Source of the DNA: Actinomadura luzonensis
Lineage (GTDB): Bacteria; Actinomycetota; Actinomycetes; Streptosporangiales; Streptosporangiaceae
Length of the DNA stretch: 64,000 bases
NCBI RefSeq assembly: GCF_022664455.2
Contig: NZ_JAKRKC020000001.1
Span: forward strand, 1,741,001-1,805,000
Reading direction: 5' to 3'
The first letter of the stretch is position 1. Every line of letters starts with the position of its first letter. This document shows, in pieces, positions 7,675 to 16,276 of the stretch. The position numbers were made by a program, and so were the translations under genes. The notes below the pieces were generated by a model. The model saw nothing but the letters and a program-made list of their open reading frames with translations. It ran no database searches and was not told where the DNA came from.

Positions 7675-9075
7675 TCAGCGGCTGCCGCGGTGCAGCACGA
7701 GGAGCTGGTCGCGGGTGGCGTTGCGGTCGCGGTAGGCGATGGCCGCCGGGGCCTCGGCGCTGTAGTGGCCGGGCAGGCGCTCGTCGGCGCTCCAGTTCGC
7801 GCCGTCGAACACGGCCCACCAGAGGCTCTGGTCGGCGGCGCCGCGGTGCACGACGTAGAGGCGGTCCTTGTAGACGGTCAGGGCCGGGCCCTCGGCGGAG
7901 AAGTGGCCGGGCAGGCGCTCGTCGGGGCTCCAGGAGGAGCCGTCCCAGCGGGTCCACCAGAGCGCGGTGTCGTCGCCCGCGCCGCGGTGCACGCAGTAGA
8001 GGTGGCCGCGGAAGACGGCGAGCGCCGGGTTGGAGCGGCTGGCGTGGCGGGGGAAGCGCTGGTCCTCGCTCCACTGGCCGCCGTCCCAGGTGGTCCACCA
8101 CAGGCTGTCGTCGTGGGCGCCGCGGTGCACGCACCACAGCTTGCCGTCGTAGCCGGCGAGCGCCGGGCTGCCGGCGCTGAAGTGGCGGGGCAGCCGGGCG
8201 TCCTGGCTCCACTGGGAGCCGTCCCAGCGGGCCCACCACAGGGCGGAGTCCTGGTCGGCGCCGCGGTGCACGCAGTAGAGCTGGTCGTCGTACACGGCCA
8301 GCGCCGGGGCGCTCGCGCTGAAGTGCCGGGGGAAGCGCTGGTCCTCGCTCCAGCCCTGCTCGGCGTCGTAGACGGCCCACCACAGGGCGGAGTCGCCGTC
8401 GCTGCCGCGGTGGGCGACGTAGAGCCGGTCGCGGTACTCGGCGAGCGCCGCGCCGGAGGCGGTGAAGTGGTCGACGAAGCGCTGGTCCTCGCTCCAGCCC
8501 TCGCCGGGCTCGTGCACGGCCCACCACAGGCGGGCGTCGCCGGTCGGCACGCCGGCCACGCGGATCGGGACGAGCGAGGCGGGCGCGGTCCACGGGGACA
8601 CCAGGCGGGCGCCGTACGGGCGGGCGACCGAGGCGATCCAGCGGGCCTTGTTGCGGGCCGACCACTCGACGACCGGGGCCAGCCAGCCGCCGAGCACCGC
8701 GCCGGCGGTCTCGCCGATCAGGGCCGCGAGCTCGGCGGCCCGCACGGCGGCCTGCTCGTTGAGGTTGACCTCGAAGCCCCACCAGCGGGCCACCGGCCAC
8801 ACCTCGGCGCCGACGGCGCGGAGCTCGCTCTGCAGCCGGCGTACCCGGTCCTGGTCGCGCGCGTCCAGCTCGCGGATGCGGCGCTCGCTGTCGCGCCTGG
8901 CCGCCAGCCACTCGGCCTCGGCCGCGGCGCGGTTGGCGAGGTCGTCGTCCTCCAGCAGCTCGGTCTCGACCGCGATGTCGACCGCCGCGGCGGCGATCGG
9001 GTCGTCCTGCGCCTGGAGCAGCGGCGCCTCGGCGTCGATGCCGAGCTCTGAGATGTCGGTCCTGTTCTCGTCCAT
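7675..9075 (-). CDS. Six-repeat beta-propeller (lectin-like) protein
   Basis: The 466-residue protein has an acidic N-terminus and a helical, partly coiled-coil stretch (~35-90) rich in Glu/Arg, then a region with WWGFEVNLNEQAA. Six tandem repeats of about 45 residues follow (from ~194 to the end), each running WSxDxRxPxHFSA, PALAVYxxxLYCVHRG and LWWxxWDG. An extra LWW strand just before repeat 1 could close the ring. This is typical of Trp-rich bacterial beta-propeller lectins, but the ligand is unknown. No signal peptide is seen. The ATG at 9075 is preceded by a GGGGGG stretch and is preferred over the longer frame. Confidence 0.7.
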   Translation of the reverse strand: MDENRTDISELGIDAEAPLLQAQDDPIAAAAVDIAVETELLEDDDLANRAAAEAEWLAARRDSERRIRELDARDQDRVRRLQSELRAVGAEVWPVARWWGFEVNLNEQAAVRAAELAALIGETAGAVLGGWLAPVVEWSARNKARWIASVARPYGARLVSPWTAPASLVPIRVAGVPTGDARLWWAVHEPGEGWSEDQRFVDHFTASGAALAEYRDRLYVAHRGSDGDSALWWAVYDAEQGWSEDQRFPRHFSASAPALAVYDDQLYCVHRGADQDSALWWARWDGSQWSQDARLPRHFSAGSPALAGYDGKLWCVHRGAHDDSLWWTTWDGGQWSEDQRFPRHASRSNPALAVFRGHLYCVHRGAGDDTALWWTRWDGSSWSPDERLPGHFSAEGPALTVYKDRLYVVHRGAADQSLWWAVFDGANWSADERLPGHYSAEAPAAIAYRDRNATRDQLLVLHRGSR

Positions 9076-9239
9076 ATCCAGCCCCCCTGGAATTCGTGCT
9101 GCGTATCCGCATGAACCTGACATATAGTAACTGTGCGTGTTCGAGCGGTTACGATAGGGTTGGAAGATAGGCGGTAAAGGCCCTACGACGCCGGTTTTCT
9201 GGCGGCTCCAGCCAGCAGGAGGCCGGGCAGCGGGGGCTC

Positions 9240-9266
9240 GCCGACGAGCGTGACGGCCTCGTCGGC
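9240..9266 (-). terminator. Possible terminator after the two-component operon
   Basis: The arms GCCGACGAG (9240-9248) and CTCGTCGGC (9258-9266) form a 9-bp stem with a 9-nt loop, 66 nt past the histidine kinase stop on the minus strand. There is no U-tract. The rest of 9076-9331 holds no gene that I can support. Confidence 0.4.
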
Positions 9267-9331
9267 CTCGGGGGCGCCGAGCGAGCCGACCCCGCTCCAG
9301 CGCCGCCCCGCGCTGAGCCCGGTCGGGCCGG

Positions 9332-10774
9332 TCAGGCCGGGGCGGCGGCCGGCAGGGTGAGCGTGAACACCGTGCTGCCCGGCACGCTGGCCACCTCCAC
9401 CCGCCCCTCGTGCGCGGCGGCGACCGCCGACACGATCGCCAGGCCGAGCCCGCTGCCCCCGGCCCGCCTCGACCGCGATCCGTCCCCCCGCGCGAACCGC
9501 CCGAACACGTGCGGCAGCACGTGCGGCGCGATGCCCGGCCCGTCGTCGGCGACCCGCACCCGCACCTCGCCGCCGTCCGCCAGCACGGTCGTGGTGACGG
9601 TGGTGCCCGGCGGCGTGTGGGTGCGGGCGTTGGCCAGCAGGTTGGTCAGCACCTGGTGCAGGCGGTCGGCGTCGCCGACGACCAGGGCGGGCTGGTCGGG
9701 CAGGCTGACCAGCCAGCGGTGCCGGGGCGCGGCGGCGTAGGCGTCGCCGACCGCGGTCACGACCAGCGGCGACAGGTCCAGCTCCACCCGTTCCAGCGGG
9801 CGGCCGGCGTCCAGGCGGGCCAGCAGCAGCAGGTCCTCCACCAGGGTTGTCATCCGGCCGGCCTCGGAGCTGATGCGGCCGAGCGCGTGCGTGGTCTGCG
9901 GGCCGTGCGGCTCGCCGCTCCGCCTGGTCAGCTCGGCGTAGCCGACGATGGAGGCGAGCGGGGTGCGCAGCTCGTGGCTGGCGTCGGCGATGAACCGGCG
10001 GAGCCGGGTCTCGCTCTCGTGCCGCACCGCGAAGGCGGTCTCGACGTGCCCGAGCATGCGGTTGAGCGCGCCGCCGACCTGCCCGATCTCGGTGCGCGGA
10101 TCGGTGTCGGGCTCGGGGACGCGGGCCAGGCGCACCGCGTCGCCCGTGGCCAGCGGCAGCTCGGACACGCGGGCGGCGGTGGCGGCCAGCCGGCCGAGCG
10201 GCCGCACGGCGTGCCGGACGAGCAGCGTGCCGGCGGCGGCCGTCAGCGCCACCCCGGCCAGCGTCACCGCGGCCTCCACCATGACCAGCCGGGTCAGCGT
10301 GGACTCCACGCCGTTGAGCGGCAACCCGGTGACCAGCACGTCGCCGTCCGGCGCCGGCCGGCTCGCCATCCGGTACGCGCCGAGCCGCCCCAGGTCGACG
10401 GTGACCGGCCGGCCGGTGACGGCGGCGACCTTCGGGGGCGCGGGCACGTCCCGGACGGTGCCGCCGCTCAGCACGGCGGCCCTGTGCACCCGGCCGAGCC
10501 GCACCCGCGCCCCGAACGTCCCCTCGGCCTGGCCCGGGGACAGGAGGAACCACACCTCCCGCGCCGCCTCGGGCGCGAGCCCGGCGGGCGGCTCCGCCGA
10601 CGCGCCGGCGGAGCGGCGGGCGGCCGAGCTGACCTGGATGTCCAGCCGGTCGGTGAGGAAGTCCTCGAACAGCAGGGTGGTGGCGGTGGCGATGACCGCG
10701 GAGACGACGGCGAGCAGCGCGATCGACGAGACCACGAGCTTGGTCTCCAGCGACATGCTGATCCGGCGGCTCAT
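9332..10774 (-). CDS. Sensor histidine kinase (OmpR-type partner)
   Basis: The 480-residue membrane kinase has TM1 at ~12-35, an extracytoplasmic sensor of about 125 residues, TM2 at ~162-186, a HAMP linker to ~240, HisKA with phospho-acceptor His267 in DASHELRTPLASI, and a HATPase domain with N box (NLLANARTH), G1 (DDGPGI), F-box-like FGRF and G2 (GSGLGLAIV). It is a complete PhoR/TrcS-like kinase. The ATG overlaps the stop of the response regulator gene by ATGA, so the two are co-translated. The stimulus is unknown; the sensor has no recognised fold. Confidence 0.9.
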   Translation of the reverse strand: MSRRISMSLETKLVVSSIALLAVVSAVIATATTLLFEDFLTDRLDIQVSSAARRSAGASAEPPAGLAPEAAREVWFLLSPGQAEGTFGARVRLGRVHRAAVLSGGTVRDVPAPPKVAAVTGRPVTVDLGRLGAYRMASRPAPDGDVLVTGLPLNGVESTLTRLVMVEAAVTLAGVALTAAAGTLLVRHAVRPLGRLAATAARVSELPLATGDAVRLARVPEPDTDPRTEIGQVGGALNRMLGHVETAFAVRHESETRLRRFIADASHELRTPLASIVGYAELTRRSGEPHGPQTTHALGRISSEAGRMTTLVEDLLLLARLDAGRPLERVELDLSPLVVTAVGDAYAAAPRHRWLVSLPDQPALVVGDADRLHQVLTNLLANARTHTPPGTTVTTTVLADGGEVRVRVADDGPGIAPHVLPHVFGRFARGDGSRSRRAGGSGLGLAIVSAVAAAHEGRVEVASVPGSTVFTLTLPAAAPA

Positions 10775-11511
10775 CCAGCGGGCCGCAGCGTGTAGCCCAC
10801 GCCCCGCACGGTGTGGATCATCGGCGCCCGCCGCGCGTCGATCTTGCGCCGCAGGTACGAGATGTACAGCTCCACGACGTTGCTCTGGCCGCCGAAGTCG
10901 TAGGCCCACACCCGGTCGAGGATCTGCGCCTTGCTGAGCACCCGGCCCGGGTTGTGCATGAGGAAGCGCAGCAGCTCGAACTCGGTGGGCGTCAGCTTGA
11001 CCTCCGTGCCGCCGCGGCGCACCTCGCGGGTCTCCTGGTCGAGCGTGAGGTCGCCGACGACGAGCACGGCGTCCGGCCGCACCCGCACCGCCCCCGAGCG
11101 GCGGAGCAGGCCGCGCAGCCGGATGACGACCTCCTCCAGGCTGAACGGCTTGGTGACGTAGTCGTCGGCGCCGGCGCGCAGCCCCGCCAGCCGGTCCTGC
11201 ACCGAGTCCTTGGCGGTCAGGAACAGCACCGGGACGCCGGGCAGCACGGCGCGGAGGCGCGGCAGGAGCTCGACGCCGTCCATGTCGGGCAGCATCACGT
11301 CCAGGACGATCGCGTCGGGGCGGAAGCCGCGGGCCGCGCGGATGGCCTCGCCGCCGTTGTGCGCGCTGCGGACGTCCCAGGACTCCTGCCGCATCACCAT
11401 GGACAGCAGCTCCGTCAGCGCCGGCTCGTCGTCCACGACGAGGATGTTGATCGGGCTGCCGTCGGGGCGGCGCACGGGCTCGGACTGGAGGTTCGGGCTG
11501 GTCGTGTGCAT
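10771..11511 (-). CDS. OmpR-family response regulator
   Basis: The 246-residue regulator has a receiver domain with the acidic pair DD at 27-28, phosphorylation site Asp71 (VLDVMLPDMDG), Thr in LFLTAKD and Lys in YVTKPFSLEE. A winged-helix DNA-binding domain follows, with LTPTEFELLRFLMHNPGRVLSK and the recognition-helix region NVVELYISYLRRKID. It pairs with the kinase directly downstream. I placed the start at the ATG at 11511. No clear ribosome-binding site precedes it, so the transcript may be leaderless. The longer frame upstream is Arg-rich and non-homologous. Confidence 0.9.
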   Translation of the reverse strand: MHTTSPNLQSEPVRRPDGSPINILVVDDEPALTELLSMVMRQESWDVRSAHNGGEAIRAARGFRPDAIVLDVMLPDMDGVELLPRLRAVLPGVPVLFLTAKDSVQDRLAGLRAGADDYVTKPFSLEEVVIRLRGLLRRSGAVRVRPDAVLVVGDLTLDQETREVRRGGTEVKLTPTEFELLRFLMHNPGRVLSKAQILDRVWAYDFGGQSNVVELYISYLRRKIDARRAPMIHTVRGVGYTLRPAG

Positions 11512-11605
11512 GCTGGAACGATGGCGTGCCCGGATGAAGGTTCGCTGATGCGGGCTTATGAATCGCCTGTGAGTTCCGGGCCGCCGACCAGCGCGTACGG
11601 GCAGC

Positions 11606-11656
11606 GGAAGGGCCCGGCGGGGATGCGTGCGCCGCACCGCCCCACCGGGCCCTTCC
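11606..11656. terminator. Strong hairpin terminator between peptidase and regulator genes
   Basis: GGAAGGGCCCGG (11606-11617) pairs perfectly with CCGGGCCCTTCC (11645-11656). The stem continues after one mismatch with GGGG/CCCC (11619-11622 with 11640-11643). It lies 60 nt past the stop of the secreted protease-like gene (minus strand) and before the response regulator, so it can insulate the two units. Confidence 0.7.
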
Positions 11657-11715
11657 TATCCCTTTAAAGCGCTCTCACAGCTGCCGGAGTCACCCAGAGC
11701 GATATCCCCCTTCCC

Positions 11716-12804
11716 CTAGAAGAGCTTTCCAGACCAGACGTTGGCGGCGGAGGCGTAGACGCTGTAGGTCTCGCCGTCGAAGTACGGCGAGCTGATGTGG
11801 TCCACGCGGTCGTTCTCGTCCTGGTCGTAGAAGGCGCTGGTCACACCGTTGAGGTAACCGGTGCGCTTGGCGCTGCTGTACTTGACCAGCCACGGGCCGC
11901 CGTCGGCGCCCGCGGTCATGGCGCACTTGAGGCCGACGTGCTCCTCGATCTTCTTCGCGGCCGAGCCGACGGTCTTGGCCGTGGTCGTGCCGTAGCACCA
12001 CTTCGGCGTGACGCCGGTGTAGGGCTTGTTGCCGTCGGGCTGCGGCGCCTGCGGGTAGCCGAAGACGTAGTGCGCCTTCTTCAGCGGCTGGTTCCAGGCG
12101 ATGCCCTGGCCGCCGACGTTGTCGCCGAGGCGGCCGGCGTCCTCGACCTCCAGCCCGTGGCGGGAGGTCGTGCTCTTCTTGATCGTCACGCCGTTGTAGA
12201 CCGAGACGAAGGCGTAGTCGCGGTCGTAGTCCTCGTAGACGCTGTAGTCGTAGTGCACGAACGCCTGCTTGCCGACGTACACGCCCCACGGGGCCTTGCC
12301 CTGGTAGTAGCCGGGGACGAAGACCCAGTTGTCGAGCAGCTGCTCGTCGTTGGCGGTGTCGTACACGCAGTGGCCGGCGGTGGCGACGATGTTGCGGTAC
12401 TTGCCCTGGATCGAGGAGGCGGAGCACCAGCGCTTGTCGCCGTCCTTGTCCACGAAGAAGACCTTGCCGATGGTCTTCGGCAGGTTCACGTTCTTGGACT
12501 TGGTGGTGGTCGTGGTGGTGCCGGTCGGCGCGACCGAGCCCGCCTTGGTGTCGGTGGTGGCGGTGCCGGTCGAGGTCAGCTTGTCGACGTCGGTGGTGTC
12601 CTCCTCGACGTACGTGGCGGCCTGGAGGGCGGCGCCGTTGTTCTCCAGCCAGAACCGGGCGATGCCCTGGGCGCCGGCGATGCTGACGCTCTCGCTGTGC
12701 GCCACGTGGCCCTTGGCCTCGACGGCGCCGGCGAAGGAGGCGGTGAGCAGCGCGGCGGCGGCCAGCCCGCCGCCCACGGGCACGAGGGCGTGCTTGATCT
12801 TCAA
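11716..12804 (-). CDS. Secreted trypsin-like protein with Asp at the nucleophile position
   Basis: The 362-residue protein has a signal peptide (KIKHALVPVGGGLAAAALL, cleavage near AGAVEA), a propeptide-like region with a Thr-rich linker, then a chymotrypsin fold. The catalytic His is in TAGHC and the Asp in DRDYAFV. The nucleophile loop, normally GxSGGPW, reads GADGGPW: codon GAC at 11902-11904 gives Asp instead of Ser. The protein may therefore be inactive or a binding pseudo-protease. Relatives are V8/glutamyl-endopeptidase-like actinobacterial enzymes. I chose the TTG at 12804, which has AAGGAG eight bases before it; an ATG at 12837 lacks a ribosome-binding site. Confidence 0.8.
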   Translation of the reverse strand: MKIKHALVPVGGGLAAAALLTASFAGAVEAKGHVAHSESVSIAGAQGIARFWLENNGAALQAATYVEEDTTDVDKLTSTGTATTDTKAGSVAPTGTTTTTTKSKNVNLPKTIGKVFFVDKDGDKRWCSASSIQGKYRNIVATAGHCVYDTANDEQLLDNWVFVPGYYQGKAPWGVYVGKQAFVHYDYSVYEDYDRDYAFVSVYNGVTIKKSTTSRHGLEVEDAGRLGDNVGGQGIAWNQPLKKAHYVFGYPQAPQPDGNKPYTGVTPKWCYGTTTAKTVGSAAKKIEEHVGLKCAMTAGADGGPWLVKYSSAKRTGYLNGVTSAFYDQDENDRVDHISSPYFDGETYSVYASAANVWSGKLF

Positions 12805-13193
12805 GGGATGTGCTCCTTGTCGTCGCGGGAACGCCATGAGCGTTCGGTGCGTCTATGGGGCAGGAACGTATCCCTCTTGACCGTGGCTTTATGCCCCCTT
12901 TGTCCGGTTTTAGCTGGTACACAGGTCGCCGTGATCTCCCCGTGATCATCCGCCGATGCGAAATTCCGCGCCCCACGAGTTGTTCCGTGAGAACGCTGAG
13001 AATTTCTGGGAGAAACCTATGTGTTGCAGATCACAAACATGGCGGCCAAGGCCGTCACCTGCTCTTATCCCATTCATAAGCCAATGACAGGCTGCTCTCA
13101 GATTCGCGGCGCACAGTGTTCGGCGAGGGATGACCTTCGGGGCTGAACACAGATGGTTCGGCCAGGTCCGTCCCAGGATTGGAAACTCGAGTA
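12805..13193. other. 389-bp divergent intergenic region
   Basis: No gene is supported here. The region separates two divergent secreted-protein genes and is AT-richer than its surroundings. It holds an inverted repeat GAACGC-N5-GCGTTC (12829-12845) in the leader of the protease-like gene and CTTAT-N7-ATAAG (13064-13080) on the side of the small secreted protein. Promoters for both genes must lie here, but I see no convincing -35/-10 pair and no known riboswitch. Confidence 0.5.
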
Positions 13194-13712
13194 GTGCGCT
13201 TCTCCAAGCCCTTCACCGTGACCCTCGCCGGCGCCGCCCTCCTCGCCCTGCCGCTCTCGGGCGCCGCCCTCGCCGACGCCCCCAAGCCGGGCGCGACCGC
13301 CGAGGCGCCGCAGCCCGCGCACGCCGCCCCGGCCAAGCAGGACGACCACGGCAAGAAGGACGACCGCGACAAGAAGGACGTCAAGCAGCGCAGGGACCCG
13401 CAGCGTGTCTCGCTGACGGCCTCGGTGAACCCGAGCCGGGTGCGCGCCGGGCAGTCCTACGGCGTGACCATCGTCGTCAAGGGCCTGTCCTCGGGCACCG
13501 CCACGGTGACCAGCCCCGAGGGCAAGAGCTACCGCGTGGCCCTGTCCGGCGGGCGCGCCACGAAGACGCTGACCGTCCCGTCCCGCACGACGGCGGGCAG
13601 CAGGACAGTGACCGTCAAGGTCGGCAACAGGACGGCCACCGCCGACTTCACCGTGGTCGGCCCGCAGCCGCGCAAGCGGGACGATGACCGCCGCCACCAC
13701 GTGTCCAAGTAG
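13194..13712 (+). CDS. Small secreted protein with a bacterial Ig-like domain
   Basis: The 172-residue protein has a signal peptide (MRFSKPFTVTLAGAALLALPLSG, cleavage near AALA-DA), a low-complexity Lys/Asp/Ala/Pro linker (~30-68), and a beta-rich domain of about 85 residues (SLTASVNPSRVRAGQSYGVTI to TADFTVVG) that looks like an immunoglobulin-like or sortase-substrate-like domain. It ends in a basic Arg/His/Lys tail. No LPxTG or membrane anchor is seen, so it is probably released. The GTG at 13194 gives a clean signal peptide; a TTG at 13179 is an alternative. A textbook terminator follows. Confidence 0.7.
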   Translation: MRFSKPFTVTLAGAALLALPLSGAALADAPKPGATAEAPQPAHAAPAKQDDHGKKDDRDKKDVKQRRDPQRVSLTASVNPSRVRAGQSYGVTIVVKGLSSGTATVTSPEGKSYRVALSGGRATKTLTVPSRTTAGSRTVTVKVGNRTATADFTVVGPQPRKRDDDRRHHVSK

Positions 13713-13739
13713 GACCGCCCGCCGGCGTCTCCCATGCCA

Positions 13740-13770
13740 CCCCGCCAGGAACCGGACCTGGCGGGGTTTT
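13740..13770 (+). terminator. Rho-independent terminator
   Basis: CCCCGCCAGG (13740-13749) and CCTGGCGGGG (13757-13766) form a perfect 10-bp stem with a 7-nt loop, followed by TTTT. It lies 28 nt after the stop of the small secreted protein and just before the phosphotransferase-family gene. Confidence 0.9.
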
Positions 13771-13784
13771 GGTCTACTGCCTGC

Positions 13785-14564
13785 ATGACGATTCTGTCGG
13801 AGGACTGGGGCGGGCCCGGATGGGACAGCCAGGCGCGGCTGGTCGGCGGCCGCTGGGTGGAGCGGCGTCCCCGGCGGCCGGACGTGGCCGCGCGGCTGCT
13901 CAGGGAGACCCGGCTGGCGCCGTGGCTGGCCCCGCTGCTGCCGCTGCCCATCCCGGTGCCGCGCGTGCTTCACGTGGAACCATTGATCGTCCGGCACGAG
14001 GCGGTGCCCGGCGAGCCGCTGGAGTCGTTCGACGCGGGTCGCGGGCGGGCCCTGGGCGGGTTCCTGCGCGCCCTGCACGCGGCCGACCCGGCGCGGGCCG
14101 TCCGGCTGGGCGCGCAGCCGGCGGCCGAGGTGCTGCGGGAACGGGCGGCCGGCACGGCGGACCTCGCCGCGCGGGTGGTGCCGCTGCTGCCCCGCGAACG
14201 GCGGGCCGCCGCCGCGGAGCTGCTGGAGGCCGTGGCCGCGTTCCCCGCCTGCGCCGTCGTGCACGGCGACCTCGCGCCCGAGCACGTGCTGGAGCGGGAC
14301 GGCGCGGTGAGCGGGGTCATCGACTTCACCGACGCGCACGTCGGCGACCCGGCGCTCGACCTGGCCTGGCCGCTCCACGGCGCTCCCCCGGCCTTCGCCG
14401 GCGCCGTGGCGGCCGCGTACGGCGTGCCCGCCGGGCTGCGGGAGCGGGCGCTGCTGTGGTGGCGGCTCGGGCCGTGGCACGAGGTGGTCTACGGCCTCGA
14501 CGGCGACCGTCCCGACCGGGTCCGCGACGGCCTCGCCGCCGTCCTCGCCCGCCTCCCCCGTTGA
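13785..14564 (+). CDS. Aminoglycoside phosphotransferase (APH)-family kinase
   Basis: The 259-residue protein has the APH/choline-kinase catalytic core: the Brenner motif VVHGDLAPEHVL (catalytic Asp, with His where many relatives have Asn) and the metal-binding IDFTDAHVGDPALDLAWPL. The N-lobe is short and has no obvious glycine-rich loop. Family members phosphorylate small hydroxyl compounds, including antibiotics, homoserine or sugars; the substrate cannot be inferred. The gene starts 15 nt after a terminator T-run, so the message may be nearly leaderless. It converges on the monooxygenase gene, with 3 bp between the stops. A parS-like sequence lies inside the gene. Confidence 0.8.
   Translation: MTILSEDWGGPGWDSQARLVGGRWVERRPRRPDVAARLLRETRLAPWLAPLLPLPIPVPRVLHVEPLIVRHEAVPGEPLESFDAGRGRALGGFLRALHAADPARAVRLGAQPAAEVLRERAAGTADLAARVVPLLPRERRAAAAELLEAVAAFPACAVVHGDLAPEHVLERDGAVSGVIDFTDAHVGDPALDLAWPLHGAPPAFAGAVAAAYGVPAGLRERALLWWRLGPWHEVVYGLDGDRPDRVRDGLAAVLARLPR
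13966..13981. other. parS-like sequence inside the APH-family gene
   Basis: The minus strand reads GGTTCCACGTGAAGCA, which matches 14 of 16 positions of the ParB-binding consensus TGTTNCACGTGAAACA, with the central CACGTG intact. It lies within coding sequence. Two mismatches leave ParB binding uncertain, and parS sites normally cluster near oriC. Confidence 0.35.
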
Positions 14565-14567
14565 GCG

Positions 14568-16082
14568 TCAGAAGGCGAGGGCGCGGCGGAGGGCGCCGGC
14601 GGGGTCGTCGTCGCCGCGCCAGGCCACGTGCTGGTCCGGGCGGACCAGGGTCAGCGGCTCGCCGGGCAGGTTCACCACCTCCAGGGGGACGCCCAGGTCG
14701 GCGGCCTCCTTGGCGAGGACCGCCGCGCCCGGCGCGCTCGCGTCGCCGACGAGGCTGAAGCCGCGGCCCAGGCGGTCGTAGAGGGAGACGCCGGGGGCGA
14801 GCCAGCGGTGCGGGAGGCGTTCGCCGGCGCCGTCGGCGACGATCGGCGAGCCCGTGTAGGCGTAGCCGAGCACCAGGTCGAGGCTGTGGAACTCGCTGTC
14901 CTTGGTGCGCAGCACGGCCTCGGCGACCGCCGGCCGGACCTTCTCGAACTCCGCCTCGTCGCCCATCAGCGCCGGGTCGGCCAGCTCGGGGGCGAGGGTG
15001 GCCATGTTGGCGGCGGCGGCCTCGATGGTGTCGGCGGCGATGGGGCGGCGCTCGGCCTCGTACGTCGCCAGCAACGCCTCAGGGGCCCAGCCGTTCAGCA
15101 CGGCGGCGAGCTTCCAGCCGATGTTGACCGCGTCGCCGACGCCGGTGTTGAAGCCGTGCCCGCCGTAGGGCGGGTTCTGGTGGGCGGCGTCGCCCGCCAG
15201 GAAGACCCGGCCCGTGGAGTAGCGGTCGGCGAGCAGCATGCGGGCCGTCCACGGGTCGGTGGCCAGGATCTCGACCTCGATGTCGTCGCCGGCCAGGTTG
15301 CGGACCAGCCGCACCGGGTCGGCGTCCTCGGCCCGGACGCCCTGCGCGATGCACCACCAGGTGTCCTCCAGGTCGAGCCGGCCGACCAGGCCCGGCTGGG
15401 CCGGGTTGAGCACCCAGTAGTGCACGGCGGGGCCGTGCGGGATGCGCTCGGCCAGGCCGGGGGCGCGGAAGACGACGTTGTAGTTGGGGCGGGCGTCCTG
15501 GCGGCCCTCGTAGCGGGCGCCGATGGCGGCCCGGGTGACGCTGCGCGGGCCGTCGCAGCCGACCATGTACGCGGCCCGGATCTCGCGTTCGCCGCTGCCG
15601 TCGGGCGCGGCGACGCGGACGGTGACGCCGTCGGCGTCCTCGGTCAGGCCGGTCACCTGCCGGCCGGTGAGCAGCGCGTCGCCGACCGCCTCGCGCAGGA
15701 TCTCCTCCACCAGCGGCTGGGGCGCCTGCTGGCCGGGCTCGGCGGCCAGGTCGGAGCCCACCAGGTCGAGCCCGAAGCAGCCGCCGATCCTGGTGATCTC
15801 GCGGCCGAGCAGGCTGTTGACGAACACCGCCTGGTCCGACCACGACACCGCCAGCGGCGCCCGCTCGCGCAGCGTCCGGGCGAGGCCCCAGCGGCGCAGC
15901 AGCTCCATGGTGCGGGCGGAGGTGGTCTTGGCGCGGGGGCGCAGCCAGGACACCGTCTCCCGCGGCTCCACGACGAGGCTCCGCACGCCGTGATGGGCCA
16001 GCTCCACGGCGGTCGCCAGGCCGACGGGCCCGCCTCCGGCGACCAGCACGGGCACCACTTCCGGTACGCCCGCCTTTTCCAT
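14568..16082 (-). CDS. FAD-dependent monooxygenase (PHBH/PheA-TfdB type)
   Basis: The 504-residue class A flavoprotein monooxygenase has the dinucleotide motif VAGGGPVGLA (14-23), a DG motif in GCDGPRSVTR, and the GD motif FLAGDAAHQNPPYGGHGFNTGVGDA that contacts FAD ribityl. A thioredoxin-like C-terminal domain completes the phenol-hydroxylase-like arrangement. Enzymes of this type hydroxylate aromatic or polyketide substrates using NAD(P)H and O2. It is divergent from a P450 gene (194 bp between starts), a pairing common in natural-product or xenobiotic oxidation, but no biosynthetic core gene is nearby. The ATG at 16082 lacks a clear ribosome-binding site. Confidence 0.9.
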   Translation of the reverse strand: MEKAGVPEVVPVLVAGGGPVGLATAVELAHHGVRSLVVEPRETVSWLRPRAKTTSARTMELLRRWGLARTLRERAPLAVSWSDQAVFVNSLLGREITRIGGCFGLDLVGSDLAAEPGQQAPQPLVEEILREAVGDALLTGRQVTGLTEDADGVTVRVAAPDGSGEREIRAAYMVGCDGPRSVTRAAIGARYEGRQDARPNYNVVFRAPGLAERIPHGPAVHYWVLNPAQPGLVGRLDLEDTWWCIAQGVRAEDADPVRLVRNLAGDDIEVEILATDPWTARMLLADRYSTGRVFLAGDAAHQNPPYGGHGFNTGVGDAVNIGWKLAAVLNGWAPEALLATYEAERRPIAADTIEAAAANMATLAPELADPALMGDEAEFEKVRPAVAEAVLRTKDSEFHSLDLVLGYAYTGSPIVADGAGERLPHRWLAPGVSLYDRLGRGFSLVGDASAPGAAVLAKEAADLGVPLEVVNLPGEPLTLVRPDQHVAWRGDDDPAGALRRALAF

Positions 16083-16276
16083 CTATACCGTCCTCAATCG
16101 TCCCGATAGCTAGGGGCATGCTCGTGGTGTCATGCCGACTCGTCAAGGCGGGCTCCCAGGTTGCGGGACGGTGATCAAGCCCGGTACGAACACATAACTG
16201 ATTGAAGATCACACTAGAGGCGCCCCTCCCGCGTTGTTACCTTTTACGGACCAACGACGATCTTTCAGGGGTTCCC

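Noticed and set aside
9183..9331. Gene remnant or small peptide gene after the histidine kinase
   Set aside because: The frame reads GAPEADEAVTLVGEPPLPGLLLAG but has no start codon or ribosome-binding site after the kinase stop; support is too weak.
12805..13193. Riboswitch (for example c-di-AMP type) before the small secreted protein
   Set aside because: Only short inverted repeats are seen; the conserved core elements of known riboswitches are not recognisable.
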